Assembly: GCA_025356695.1 (NCBI GenBank)
Contig: JANXSE010000277.1
Span: 1-16,685 of the forward strand
Origin: Betaproteobacteria bacterium
Lineage (GTDB): Bacteria > Pseudomonadota > Gammaproteobacteria > Burkholderiales > SG8-41
Direction: 5' to 3'
DNA length: 16,685 bases
The notes below the pieces were generated by a model. That model saw only the letters and a program-made list of their open reading frames with translations, was not told the DNA's origin and did not search any database. Below are positions 1 to 7,991 of the stretch, piece by piece (position 1 is the stretch's first letter; each line of letters opens with the position of its first letter). The translations under genes and the position numbers were made by a program.

Positions 1-1
1 C

Positions 2-1300
2 GTCGGTGTGACCATCGCCGGCGCTGCCGATCCATCGGCGCGCATCTGCGCGCGTTCGCTCGGTTCGGCGACGGGGCCGGCCTACGTATTCGGCAGCGGC
101 GAAAAGGTCGGCATGCTGGATGCAGCGCTGATCAACGGCACGGCTTCGCACGCACTCGACTTCGACGATTGCAATAACACGCTCGGCGGCCACCCGTCGG
201 CGCCGATCCTGCCGGCGCTGTTCGCGCTCGCCGATGAAACCGGCGCCAGCGGCCGCGACTTCGTTGCTGCCTACATTGCCGGCTTCGAAGCCGAATGCAA
301 GATTTCGATGGGCGTGAACTTCTATCAGTACACGCGCGGCTGGCATCCAACGACGACGATCGGCGTGTTCGGCGCCGCCGCGGCCTGCGCGCGTTTGCTG
401 AAACTTTCCGACGAACAAACTGCCACCGCCTTGTCGATCGCGGCCTCGCTCGCCGCCGGCGTGAAATCGAATTTCGGCACCATGACCAAACCGCTGCATG
501 TCGGCCATTGCTGCCGCAGCGGGCTTTTCGCCGCGCTGCTGGCGCGCGACGGCTTCACGGCCAGTCAGGTTGCGTTCGAACACAAGCAGGGTTACTTCGA
601 AGTCTTCAACGGCGCCGGCAACTACGACGCGGAAAAAATCTTGCCGGCGTGGGGCAAGCCCTGGGACATTATCGAACCGGGCATCGCCATCAAGCAGTAC
701 CCCTGCTGCGGCAGCACGCATCCGGCGATCGACGCCATGCTGCTGCTGGTGCGCGAACACGACCTGAAACCCGACGACGTCGTGCGCATCGACGCCTGGA
801 CGCACAAGCGCCGCCTCGAGCACACCAACCGCCCGGATCCGCAAAGCACTTTCGACGCCAAGTTCAGCGTGCAGTACGCGCTGTCGCGCGCGCTGGTCAA
901 CCGCAAGGTCGCGCTGCCGCACTTCGAAGGCGAAACCTACAAGGACGCGGCGGTACGCGCGGTACTGCCGCGCATCCATGTCGCGCCGTACACGACGGAA
1001 CAATTTCCGGCCGACAACCACTTCGCCGCTGAGGTCAACATCACGCTGAAGAACGGCACGGTGCTCAAACAGAAAGTCGACCAACCCTTCGGCCGCACCT
1101 CGAAGAACGCGCTGCCACCCGCGTTGCTGAAAGAAAAATTCGTCAACTGCGCAACTACGGCGCTGCCGGCCGACGCGGTGGAAAAACTCTACGCGGCGAT
1201 CCAGAACATCGACAACCTCGCCGACGTACGCGAACTCAGCGCGCTGGCTGCAATGCCGGCAAAAACCGCTGCGCGCGCAGTCGCCGGCGCGCGCGGCTGA
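2..1300 (+). CDS. MmgE/PrpD family protein, 5'-truncated by the window edge
   Basis: This is the C-terminal part of an MmgE/PrpD-family enzyme. The reading frame is open to the left edge (VGVTIAG precedes the first possible GTG at position 8), and the usual N-terminal 25-40 residues of this roughly 450-residue family are missing, so the real start lies outside the window. Counting from the GTG at 8, the helical-domain motif ALINGTASHALDFDD is at residues 40-54, GWHPTTTIG at 111-119, TKPLHVG at 160-166 and KQYPCCGSTHP at 229-239. These match the positions that line the active site in characterised members. Family members act on small polycarboxylates in the cytoplasm (2-methylcitrate dehydratase, cis-aconitate decarboxylase, iminodisuccinate epimerase); which reaction applies here cannot be told. 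The Thr that usually follows DFDD is Cys. The next gene on the same strand begins 140 bp downstream. Confidence 0.9.
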   Translation, partial: VGVTIAGAADPSARICARSLGSATGPAYVFGSGEKVGMLDAALINGTASHALDFDDCNNTLGGHPSAPILPALFALADETGASGRDFVAAYIAGFEAECKISMGVNFYQYTRGWHPTTTIGVFGAAAACARLLKLSDEQTATALSIAASLAAGVKSNFGTMTKPLHVGHCCRSGLFAALLARDGFTASQVAFEHKQGYFEVFNGAGNYDAEKILPAWGKPWDIIEPGIAIKQYPCCGSTHPAIDAMLLLVREHDLKPDDVVRIDAWTHKRRLEHTNRPDPQSTFDAKFSVQYALSRALVNRKVALPHFEGETYKDAAVRAVLPRIHVAPYTTEQFPADNHFAAEVNITLKNGTVLKQKVDQPFGRTSKNALPPALLKEKFVNCATTALPADAVEKLYAAIQNIDNLADVRELSALAAMPAKTAARAVAGARG

Positions 1301-1425
1301 TCGCTTAAAAGCCTGCCGTCATGCATTAACGCAAAAGTTTGCGGGCGTTTGCGCGATAGCGGCGAATTGAATACCATCACCCGTTCCGGGCAACCGCGAA
1401 CGAATCCGATTGCCCGCCAACTCCG

Positions 1426-1434
1426 TGGAGGAAG
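1426..1434 (+). promoter_or_regulatory. Shine-Dalgarno of the KPR-like gene
   Basis: TGGAGGAAG lies 6 nt before the ATG at 1441. It is the best ribosome binding site on the + strand of this window and fixes that start. Confidence 0.7.
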
Positions 1435-1440
1435 CTTCAA

Positions 1441-2508
1441 ATGTCGAAAAAATACAAAATCCTGATCATGGGCGCGTCATATGGCTCGCTGCTCGGCACC
1501 AAGCTGGCGATGGCCGGGCACTCGACGCACCTGATCTGTCTGCCGGCGGAAGCCGACCTGATGAACGCCGAAGGCGCGATCATCCGCATGCCGATCAAGG
1601 GCCGCGACGGTCTGGTCGAAATCAATTCGAAAAAACTGCCGGGCAAGATCACCGCCGGCGGCACCACCAGCGCCAATCCGGCCGATTTCGACCTCATCGC
1701 GCTTGCCATGCAGGAACCGCAGTACCGCTCGCCGGGTGTGCGCGAACTGCTCGACGCCGTCGCCAAATCGAAGAAACCCTGCATGTCGATCATGAACATG
1801 CCGCCGCTGCCGTACCTGGCGCGCATTCCCGGCCTCGACGTTTCGAAACTGCGCGACTGCTTTACCGATGCCACGGTGTGGGACGGCTTCGATCCGAAGT
1901 GCATGACGCTGTGCAGCCCCGACCCGCAGGCTTTCCGTCCGCCTGAAGACAAGGTCAACGTGCTGCAGGTGCGCCTGCCGACCAACTTCAAGGCGGCGCG
2001 CTTCGATTCGGATGCGCACACGCAGATTCTGCACGACCTCGCCGCGGACATCGAAGCCGCGCGCTTCGACACCGGCACTGAAAAGCTCGAAATCCCGGTG
2101 AAACTCAAAGTGCACGATTCGATTTTCGTGCCGCTCGCAAAGTGGAGCATGCTGATCGCCGGCAACTACCGTTGCGTGCAGAAAGACGCCGCGCGCTCGA
2201 TCAAGGAAGCCGTGCACACCGATATCGAAGCCACGCGCGCGGTTTACAACTGGGTCAAAAAATTGTGCGTCGGTCTCGGCGCCGATGAAAAAGACCTGGT
2301 GCCGTTCGAGAAATACGCGGCCGCGGCGCAATCGCTGGTGACGCCGTCGTCGGCGGCACGCGCACTGTTTGCCGGCGCCCCCAACATCGAACGCGTCGAC
2401 CGTCTGGTCAAGACCATCGCCGCGCAAAAAGGCGAGAAGTCGGCAGTGCTCGATGAAACCGTCGCGCTGGTGGATGCGCGGCTCGAACTCAACCGCAAGA
2501 AAGTTTGA
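1441..2508 (+). CDS. Ketopantoate reductase-like NAD(P)-dependent oxidoreductase
   Basis: A 355-residue cytoplasmic protein with an N-terminal Rossmann fold and a helical C-terminal domain in the manner of ketopantoate reductase (ApbA/PanE). The dinucleotide loop is ILIMGASYGSLLG (residues 7-19) followed by KLAMAGHSTHLI. Compared with the usual GAGxxGxxxG of KPRs, this loop appears one residue shorter and has Ser for the second Gly. In the C-terminal half, LAKWSMLIAGN (232-242) resembles the KPR block that carries the conserved Trp/Lys and Asn near the active site. At 355 residues it is longer than typical PanE (about 300). The start is set by a strong ribosome binding site. It may reduce a 2-oxo acid or oxidise a 2-hydroxy acid produced by the neighbouring MmgE/PrpD enzyme; that is inference. 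Pantothenate synthesis is unlikely because no pan genes are nearby and the loop is atypical. Its stop lies only 6 nt from the convergent gene. Confidence 0.82.
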   Translation: MSKKYKILIMGASYGSLLGTKLAMAGHSTHLICLPAEADLMNAEGAIIRMPIKGRDGLVEINSKKLPGKITAGGTTSANPADFDLIALAMQEPQYRSPGVRELLDAVAKSKKPCMSIMNMPPLPYLARIPGLDVSKLRDCFTDATVWDGFDPKCMTLCSPDPQAFRPPEDKVNVLQVRLPTNFKAARFDSDAHTQILHDLAADIEAARFDTGTEKLEIPVKLKVHDSIFVPLAKWSMLIAGNYRCVQKDAARSIKEAVHTDIEATRAVYNWVKKLCVGLGADEKDLVPFEKYAAAAQSLVTPSSAARALFAGAPNIERVDRLVKTIAAQKGEKSAVLDETVALVDARLELNRKKV

Positions 2509-2514
2509 TCGGGA

Positions 2515-5247
2515 TTACGCGGCCGCGCTGACCAGCTGCGGCCGTCTGATCAAGCGCCGCGTACCGCGCAGCAGTTCGGTCGCCTGTGCGGCCGGCAGCG
2601 GACGCGAGCAGTAGTACCCCTGCATCTCGTCACAATCGTTGTCGGCGAGAAAATCCAGTTGCGCGAGATTCTCCACGCCCTCGGCGATCACCTTGAGGCG
2701 CAGCGCATGCGCCATCGTGATCACCGCGCGCGCGATTGAAGCGCCCTCGCGGCTGTCCGGCAGATCGATCACGAAGGAACGGTCGATTTTCAGCGAATCG
2801 ATCGGGAAACGCGTCAGATAGCTGAGGCTCGAATAGCCGGTGCCAAAGTCATCGATCGCAATGCGCACTCCCAAGGCCTTCAGATTCTGCAGTGCGGCGA
2901 TCGCGCCTTCGGCATTGTTCATCGCAGTGCTCTCGGTGATTTCGAGTTCCAGCAGTGCCGGATCCACCCCGTAATCCTGCATTGCGCGCATGATCACGCC
3001 GCCGATATCATGGTGCTGGAACTGCTTGGGCGAAAGATTGACCGCCACCGGCACCGGCTTGAGGCCGTCCTTCTGCCAGGCGCTCAGTTGCGCGCAGGCG
3101 CTGCGCAACACCCATTCGCCGATCTCCTCGATCAGGCCGCACTCCTCGATCACCGGGATAAACACCGCCGGCGAGACGATCTCGCCGCCGGTGCGGTGCC
3201 AGCGCAGCAGCGCCTCGAAGCCGGTGATTTCGCCGCTGCGCAGGTTGACCTTGGGCTGGAAATTGAGCAGTAACTCGTTGCGTACGAGCGCGTAGCGCAG
3301 CTCTTTTTCCAGCAGCAGCCGCTCCATCGCGCGCTCGCTCATCGTCGCTGCGTAGAACTGGTAATTATTGCGGCCGAGTTTTTTGGCATCGTACATCGCC
3401 GCATCGGCGTTGCTGATCATGGTGTCGGCATCGCAGACATCGGGCTCGCAGGTGGCGATGCCGATGCTGGTGGTAATGAATACTTCGTGGCGTTCGAGCT
3501 GGAAGGGCTGCGCCAGCGCGTCGAGAATTTTCTGGGCAACGATGCAAGCGCTCTCCTCCTGCGCCAGTTCCGACAATATCACCGCGAACTCGTCGCCACC
3601 GAGGCGCCCGACCGTGTCTTCGGCCCGCACGCATGCAACCAGCCTGGCGGCGACCTGCTGCAACAACTCGTCGCCCACGCTGTGACCGAGCGTATCGTTG
3701 ATCGTTTTGAACCTGTCGAGATCGATGAACATGACGCCGGTCACCCAGCTGCGGCGGCTGGCCTGCTCCAGCGCGTGTTTCAGGCGGTCATAGTACAGCG
3801 CACGGTTGGGGAGCTGCGTGAGGTTGTCATGCCGTGCCAGATGCTCGAGATTTTCCTGCAGTCGCTTGCGCTCGGTAATGCATTCCACCATGTTGACGAA
3901 ATAGTCCGGCGCACCGTCGGCATCCCGCACCAGTGCTGAGGAAATCGAAACCCAGATGACGCTGCCGTCCTTGTGAAAATAGCGTTTCTCGACAGCCGTC
4001 GGAATGGTGCTTCCGGCCATCAGCCGCGCACGTCGTTCGACGCTGTTTGCACCGTCGTCCGGATACGAAATCTGCTGGTACGAGCACCCCAGCATTTCCA
4101 CCTCGGTATATCCGAGCATTCTGCAAAACGCCAGGTTCACCTGAAGATAGCGGCCGTCCAGCGCGGTTTGCGAAACCCCGATCGCCGCCTGGTCGAAAGT
4201 CGCGCGGAAACGCGCCTCGCTGCGCGCCAACCTTGCCAGATCGCGCTTGTGCCGCGCCAGCGAAGAGATCAGCAGATATGCGAACAGCATAATCACCACA
4301 CTGGCAGCCGCGGCACCGCCGTAAAAAACACGCGCTTCTTTAGCAAGCGGCACCAGCACCGCGTCGCGCGAGGCGCCCACCGCAACCATCAGTGGATACT
4401 CACCTAGCGTGCGGTAACTGACGTAACGCGAAATGTTTTCAATCTTGCCGACGGTTTCCACATTCCCGTTCGGCAGGCGCGCACGCGCGCGCATCAGGGA
4501 ACTCGTCGACATATCATTACCGAAGGTCTGCACGGAGCCCGACTGCCGCGCGCGGCTGATGCCGTCGAGACCGATCAGTTCGACCATGCCGTCACGGCCG
4601 ATATCGGTGCGCCGGTAGAATTGCACGAAATATTCCGGGTTGACCGAAACCACGATCACGCCGTCAAAACTGCCGTTGGCCTTGCTGACCCGGCGCGCCA
4701 TGGGAATCAGCCATTTCCCGGAGATGCGGCCGATCACCGGCTTGCCGATGAACAACTCGTCGACGCCGTGCTCCTGGTGAAAGCGGAAAAAATCGCGGTC
4801 CGCAAAATTCTCGTTGCTCCCCGGGACCAGGCTCAATACGAGGTCGCCCCGTTCGTTAAGCACCATGAGGTTGACGAAGAGGCCGGCGTCGATGACGCCA
4901 TTCTCCGCAAAGCCGGCGATGATAAGCTGCGTGCCGCGAAGGGCGTATTCCTGGCGCAGAAACAATCCCACCTGATCGATGCGCTTGACCGTCTGGTTGA
5001 TGTGCTCCTCAAAAGCGATGGCGAGATTGTCGTTCTGGCGCATGACGCCGGCGACCGTGTCCGTACGTTCGTTATATACATGGACGATGGTCGCGAGCCA
5101 GATGGCCACAATCAGCAAGGCGGAAAACGCCAGAATGATCGCGATGACGATGTCGGGACAGAGCAGCGCGAGCAATTTGCGCCATGCGCCGGCCAATCCG
5201 GTCCTGGATTCCGCCCCTGTCGTCTGTGCGTTCGCCGTATCGGACAT
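2515..5247 (-). CDS. Membrane-bound Cache-PAS-GGDEF-EAL c-di-GMP enzyme
   Basis: Inner-membrane signalling protein able in principle both to make and to degrade cyclic di-GMP. Counted from the ATG at 5247 (910 residues): a first membrane helix at about 30-54, a periplasmic double-Cache sensor at about 60-300 (ADRDFFRFH, ISGKWLIPMARR), a second helix at about 307-330, PAS at about 345-460, GGDEF at about 467-632 and EAL at about 652-900. The GGDEF signature RLGGDEF is intact, with an inhibitory I-site RAED five residues before it (541-544). The EAL half has GFEALLRW, NLSPKQF, ELEITES, AIDDFGTGYSSL, LKIDRSF and VIAEGVE, so all metal and catalytic positions look present. An in-frame GTG at 5331 would add 28 residues of poor quality. 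I prefer the ATG because it lies shortly before the first helix, although neither start has a clear ribosome binding site. It follows a Bug receptor gene on the same strand with a 170-bp gap. Cache domains often bind small carboxylates or amino acids, so sensing a substrate of this island is possible but unproven. Confidence 0.93.
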   Translation of the reverse strand: MSDTANAQTTGAESRTGLAGAWRKLLALLCPDIVIAIILAFSALLIVAIWLATIVHVYNERTDTVAGVMRQNDNLAIAFEEHINQTVKRIDQVGLFLRQEYALRGTQLIIAGFAENGVIDAGLFVNLMVLNERGDLVLSLVPGSNENFADRDFFRFHQEHGVDELFIGKPVIGRISGKWLIPMARRVSKANGSFDGVIVVSVNPEYFVQFYRRTDIGRDGMVELIGLDGISRARQSGSVQTFGNDMSTSSLMRARARLPNGNVETVGKIENISRYVSYRTLGEYPLMVAVGASRDAVLVPLAKEARVFYGGAAAASVVIMLFAYLLISSLARHKRDLARLARSEARFRATFDQAAIGVSQTALDGRYLQVNLAFCRMLGYTEVEMLGCSYQQISYPDDGANSVERRARLMAGSTIPTAVEKRYFHKDGSVIWVSISSALVRDADGAPDYFVNMVECITERKRLQENLEHLARHDNLTQLPNRALYYDRLKHALEQASRRSWVTGVMFIDLDRFKTINDTLGHSVGDELLQQVAARLVACVRAEDTVGRLGGDEFAVILSELAQEESACIVAQKILDALAQPFQLERHEVFITTSIGIATCEPDVCDADTMISNADAAMYDAKKLGRNNYQFYAATMSERAMERLLLEKELRYALVRNELLLNFQPKVNLRSGEITGFEALLRWHRTGGEIVSPAVFIPVIEECGLIEEIGEWVLRSACAQLSAWQKDGLKPVPVAVNLSPKQFQHHDIGGVIMRAMQDYGVDPALLELEITESTAMNNAEGAIAALQNLKALGVRIAIDDFGTGYSSLSYLTRFPIDSLKIDRSFVIDLPDSREGASIARAVITMAHALRLKVIAEGVENLAQLDFLADNDCDEMQGYYCSRPLPAAQATELLRGTRRLIRRPQLVSAAA

Positions 5248-5417
5248 GATATGAAACCGGTTTAAAAACAAGCGCCGGGCCACTGGGACCGGGCGCGTGG
5301 CGTCGCCGGCGAACCACCAATGATTCGCCACGTCACGCCATGATTACGGCGGCAAATGACCACGACTTGAGCGCCGCGCGGCGGCCGTGCACGGCGATAT
5401 GGACAGGGACGCCGCGG

Positions 5418-6380
5418 TCAGTCGGCTTTCGCCCCGGATTCCCTGACGATGCGGCCCCACTTCGCAATTTCGTCCTTGAGAAAGGACGCGAACTGCTCGC
5501 TGCTGCCGGGGATCGGCTCGGCGCCGCGGCTGACGAGTTTTTCCTTGAGATCCGGATCGTTGAGCGATTTGTGCAGGCCTTCACGCAGGCGCGTGACTGT
5601 CTCCGGCGGCGTCTTCGCAGCGACAATCATGCCGTACCAGTTGATCGCCTCGACCGCCAGCCCCTGTTCGCGCAGCGTCGGCACCTCGCGCATCAAAGGC
5701 GAACGCTGCGCACTGGCGACGCCGAGCGCGCGCAGCTTGCCGCTCAGAATATTCGGCTGCAACACCGGCAGATCGGCGAAGAGGCCGCTAACCTGGCCGC
5801 CGAGCAGATCGGCAATCGCCGGCGCGGCCCCTTTGTACGGAATATGAATCAGATCAATTTTTGCCGCGGTCTTGAACATCTCAAGGGCGAGATGCGGCAG
5901 CCCGCCGCTGCCTGTCGATGCAATGCTGATCTGCCCCGGCCGCGCCTTCGCCAGAGCCACCATCTCCTTGATCGATTTCACCGGCACCGACGGATGCACG
6001 ACAAACAGTTCCGGCGTCGAGGTGATCAGCGTCACGGGGGCGAGATCGCGCAGCGTGTCGAACGGCATTTTCGGATACAGGTTCGGATTGATGGCCACCC
6101 CGGTGCTGGCGAGGATCATCGTGTAACCGTCGGGGGGCAATTTCGCCACATATTCCATGCCGATAATGCCGTTGGCACCGGCGCGGTTGTCGACCACCAC
6201 CTGCTGGCCGAACGCCTCGGCCATTTTCACCGCCAGCAGACGCGCGACGATGTCGATCGGCCCGCCGGCCGGGAAACCGACGATAAGGCGCAGCGGTTTC
6301 GACGGAAAAGATTGCGCACAGGCGCCGCATGCCGCGGCAAATGCGAATAAAAATGTCAACAGCAGCGAAGCGCGTTTCAT
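5418..6380 (-). CDS. Bug/TctC-type periplasmic tripartite tricarboxylate transporter receptor
   Basis: A 320-residue solute-binding protein of the tripartite tricarboxylate transporter (TTT) family. A Sec signal peptide is visible (MKR, hydrophobic stretch, then GACA before QSFPSKP, cleavage near residue 22). Family motifs follow: RLIVGFPAGGPIDIVAR (31-47), DNRAGANG (64-71), PPDGYT (82-87), STGSGGLPHL and HIPYKGAAPAI, ending with EIAKWGRIVRESGAK. An upstream in-frame ATG at 6443 is rejected because the ATG at 6380 has a strong ribosome binding site and begins a proper signal peptide. The binding-loop sequence GFPAGGPID departs from the usual PFxPGGxxD. TTT receptors bind mono-, di- or tricarboxylates and some aromatic acids; the ligand here is unknown. 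No TctA or TctB membrane subunit is in the window. It is transcribed divergently from tcuA. Confidence 0.93.
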   Translation of the reverse strand: MKRASLLLTFLFAFAAACGACAQSFPSKPLRLIVGFPAGGPIDIVARLLAVKMAEAFGQQVVVDNRAGANGIIGMEYVAKLPPDGYTMILASTGVAINPNLYPKMPFDTLRDLAPVTLITSTPELFVVHPSVPVKSIKEMVALAKARPGQISIASTGSGGLPHLALEMFKTAAKIDLIHIPYKGAAPAIADLLGGQVSGLFADLPVLQPNILSGKLRALGVASAQRSPLMREVPTLREQGLAVEAINWYGMIVAAKTPPETVTRLREGLHKSLNDPDLKEKLVSRGAEPIPGSSEQFASFLKDEIAKWGRIVRESGAKAD

Positions 6381-6387
6381 GGCTTTT

Positions 6388-6395
6388 CTCCTCCC
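6388..6395 (-). promoter_or_regulatory. Shine-Dalgarno that fixes the Bug start at 6380
   Basis: On the minus strand GGGAGGAG lies 7 nt before the ATG at 6380. This decides against the upstream in-frame ATG at 6443. Confidence 0.75.
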
Positions 6396-6414
6396 GGACC
6401 TGTTCTCCGCGCCG

Positions 6415-6443
6415 ATTGTGCGGCACGCGCTTTCCAAACTCAA
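6415..6443 (-). promoter_or_regulatory. Candidate sigma-70 promoter for the divergent Bug gene
   Basis: On the minus strand TTGAGT (6438-6443) and CACAAT (6415-6420) are separated by exactly 17 bp, each matching the consensus at 4 of 6 positions. Transcription would start near 6408, leaving a leader of about 28 nt that contains the ribosome binding site. The spacing and position are good, but the hexamers are only moderate. Confidence 0.4.
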
Positions 6444-6493
6444 TCACCGAGTGTAAAGTTCGCTTTCCCGTTTCATTTCCCTCTGTTTTTTCT

Positions 6494-6499
6494 TATAAG
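6494..6499 (+). promoter_or_regulatory. Candidate -10 element for tcuA
   Basis: TATAAG matches the -10 consensus at 5 of 6 positions and lies 7 nt before the ATG of tcuA. No convincing -35 is seen at 16-18 bp. If used, transcription would start at or next to the ATG, giving a leaderless message. This fits the absence of a ribosome binding site in the pyrimidine-rich stretch (about 6464-6493) before the gene. Confidence 0.3.
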
Positions 6500-6506
6500 C
6501 AATCAG

Positions 6507-7991
6507 ATGACCAGCCAATACGACGTGATCGTTGTGGGCAAGGGCAATGCCGCCCTTTGCGCCGCACTCTCGGCGACCGACAACGGCGCCAAAGTTTTAG
6601 TACTTGAAGCCGCCAGTGAAGAAGAATCCGGCGGCAACAGCCGCTTCGCCGGCGGTGTGATGCGTTTCGCCTACGAAACGGTGGACGACCTCAAGCGCGT
6701 CACCGAACTGACCGACGATGAAGTTGCCAACAGCGATTTCGGCACCAACACGCGCGAAGAATATCTCGAAGACATCTACCGCCTGACGAGCTACCGCACC
6801 GATCCCGATCTGTCGGAAACGCTGGTCAACGAAAGCCTCGAGACCATGGCGTGGCTGCGCGCGAAGGGCACGCGTTTCGTGCCGAACTACGGCCGCCAGT
6901 CGGGCATGGTCAACGGCAAGCGCAAATTTTTCGGTCGCCTGCCGATCGAAGTCTCGGGCGGCGGCGCCGGCCTCGTGCAGTATCTCGACAACGCGGCGAA
7001 GAAGGCCGGCATCGAAGTGCGTTACGGCGCGCGCGCCTCATCGCTGATATTCGACGGCGTACGCGTTTCCGGCGTGCGCGTGCAATGCGACGGCAAGCTG
7101 GAAGAAATTCATGCGAAGTCGGTGGTCCTTGGTTGTGGCGGCTTCGAAGCCAATCCGGAAATGCGCGCGCGTTACCTCGGCCCGGGCTGGGAACTGGCCA
7201 AGGTGCGCGGCACCCGCTACAACGTCGGCGACGGCATCAAGATGGCGCTCGACATCGGCGCCTGTCCCTACGGCAACTGGTCGGGCTGTCACGCCACCGG
7301 CTGGGACCGCTACGCGCCGGAATTCGGCGACATCAGCGTCGGCGACCAGTTTCAAAAACACTCCTACATCTTCGGCCTCCTGATCAACGCCGACGGCAAA
7401 CGCTTCGTCGACGAAGGCTGGGACTTCCATTCCTTCACCTACGCCAAGTACGGCGGCGAAGTGCTGAAGCAGCCGGGCCAGTTTGCCTACCAGGTGTTCG
7501 ACGCCAAGGTCAGCAAACTGCTGCGCTCCGAATACCGCATCAAGTTCATGACCAAGTTCTCGGCCAATACGCTCGAAGAACTTGCCGAAAAAATGGAAGG
7601 CGTGAATCCGCAGGGCTTCCTCAAAACCGTGCGCGAATACAACGCCGCCGTGAAAAAAGACGTGCCGTTCGATCACATCGTCAAGGACGGCAAGTGCACC
7701 GTCGGCATCGAACCGGCGAAATCGAACTGGGCGCAGGCGCTCGACACGCCGCCCTACGATGCGTATGCCACGACCTGCGGCATCACCTTCACTTTCGGTG
7801 GTCTGCGCATCGACCGTGAAACCGGACAGGTGCTGAACGTGCACTTCCACAAGATCCCCGGCCTCTATGCAGCCGGTGAAATGGTCGGTGGGCTCTTCTA
7901 CTTCAGCTACCCGAGCGGCGCCGGTCTGGTGTCCGGCGCGGTGTTCGGAAAAATCGCCGGCCGCGGCGCGGCGCTCGGCGCAAAGGCGTGA
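6507..7991 (+). CDS. tcuA: TcuA-type FAD-dependent tricarballylate dehydrogenase
   Basis: A 494-residue flavoprotein of the fumarate reductase/3-ketosteroid dehydrogenase superfamily, closest in motif pattern to tricarballylate dehydrogenase TcuA. TcuA oxidises tricarballylate to cis-aconitate. The FAD-binding dinucleotide loop is DVIVVGKGNAALCAAL (6-21), with the ribose-binding Glu in LVLEAA (about residue 34) and the SGGNSRFAGG segment (41-50) typical of the group. VVLGCGGFEANPEMRARYL marks the second FAD-contacting strand, and the C-terminus closes with GLYAAGEMVGGLFYFSYPSGAG. It heads a five-gene unit and its stop overlaps the next gene by 4 nt (GTGA). The usual partner TcuB, an Fe-S/heme protein that reoxidises the flavin, is not in the window. 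A related 2-ene-forming dehydrogenase acting on another di- or tricarboxylate is the main alternative. Confidence 0.88.
   Translation: MTSQYDVIVVGKGNAALCAALSATDNGAKVLVLEAASEEESGGNSRFAGGVMRFAYETVDDLKRVTELTDDEVANSDFGTNTREEYLEDIYRLTSYRTDPDLSETLVNESLETMAWLRAKGTRFVPNYGRQSGMVNGKRKFFGRLPIEVSGGGAGLVQYLDNAAKKAGIEVRYGARASSLIFDGVRVSGVRVQCDGKLEEIHAKSVVLGCGGFEANPEMRARYLGPGWELAKVRGTRYNVGDGIKMALDIGACPYGNWSGCHATGWDRYAPEFGDISVGDQFQKHSYIFGLLINADGKRFVDEGWDFHSFTYAKYGGEVLKQPGQFAYQVFDAKVSKLLRSEYRIKFMTKFSANTLEELAEKMEGVNPQGFLKTVREYNAAVKKDVPFDHIVKDGKCTVGIEPAKSNWAQALDTPPYDAYATTCGITFTFGGLRIDRETGQVLNVHFHKIPGLYAAGEMVGGLFYFSYPSGAGLVSGAVFGKIAGRGAALGAKA

Noticed and set aside
1301..1440. Promoter search in the 140-bp gap before the KPR-like gene
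   Set aside because: No pair of hexamers with acceptable match and spacing was found; only the ribosome binding site at 1426-1434 is convincing.
1477..2427. Minus-strand frame of about 316 codons opposite the KPR-like gene
   Set aside because: Low-complexity Arg/Val/Gly/His composition typical of a shadow frame; the + strand gene has a strong ribosome binding site and a Rossmann fold.
5384..5395. Perfect 12-bp palindrome GCCGTGCACGGC behind the Bug gene
   Set aside because: Such short GC palindromes are expected by chance here, there is no T-run, and there is no second copy to suggest an operator.
5340..6350. Plus-strand frame of about 336 codons opposite the Bug gene at 5418-6380
   Set aside because: No recognisable motif and Arg/His-rich; the minus-strand receptor explains the region.
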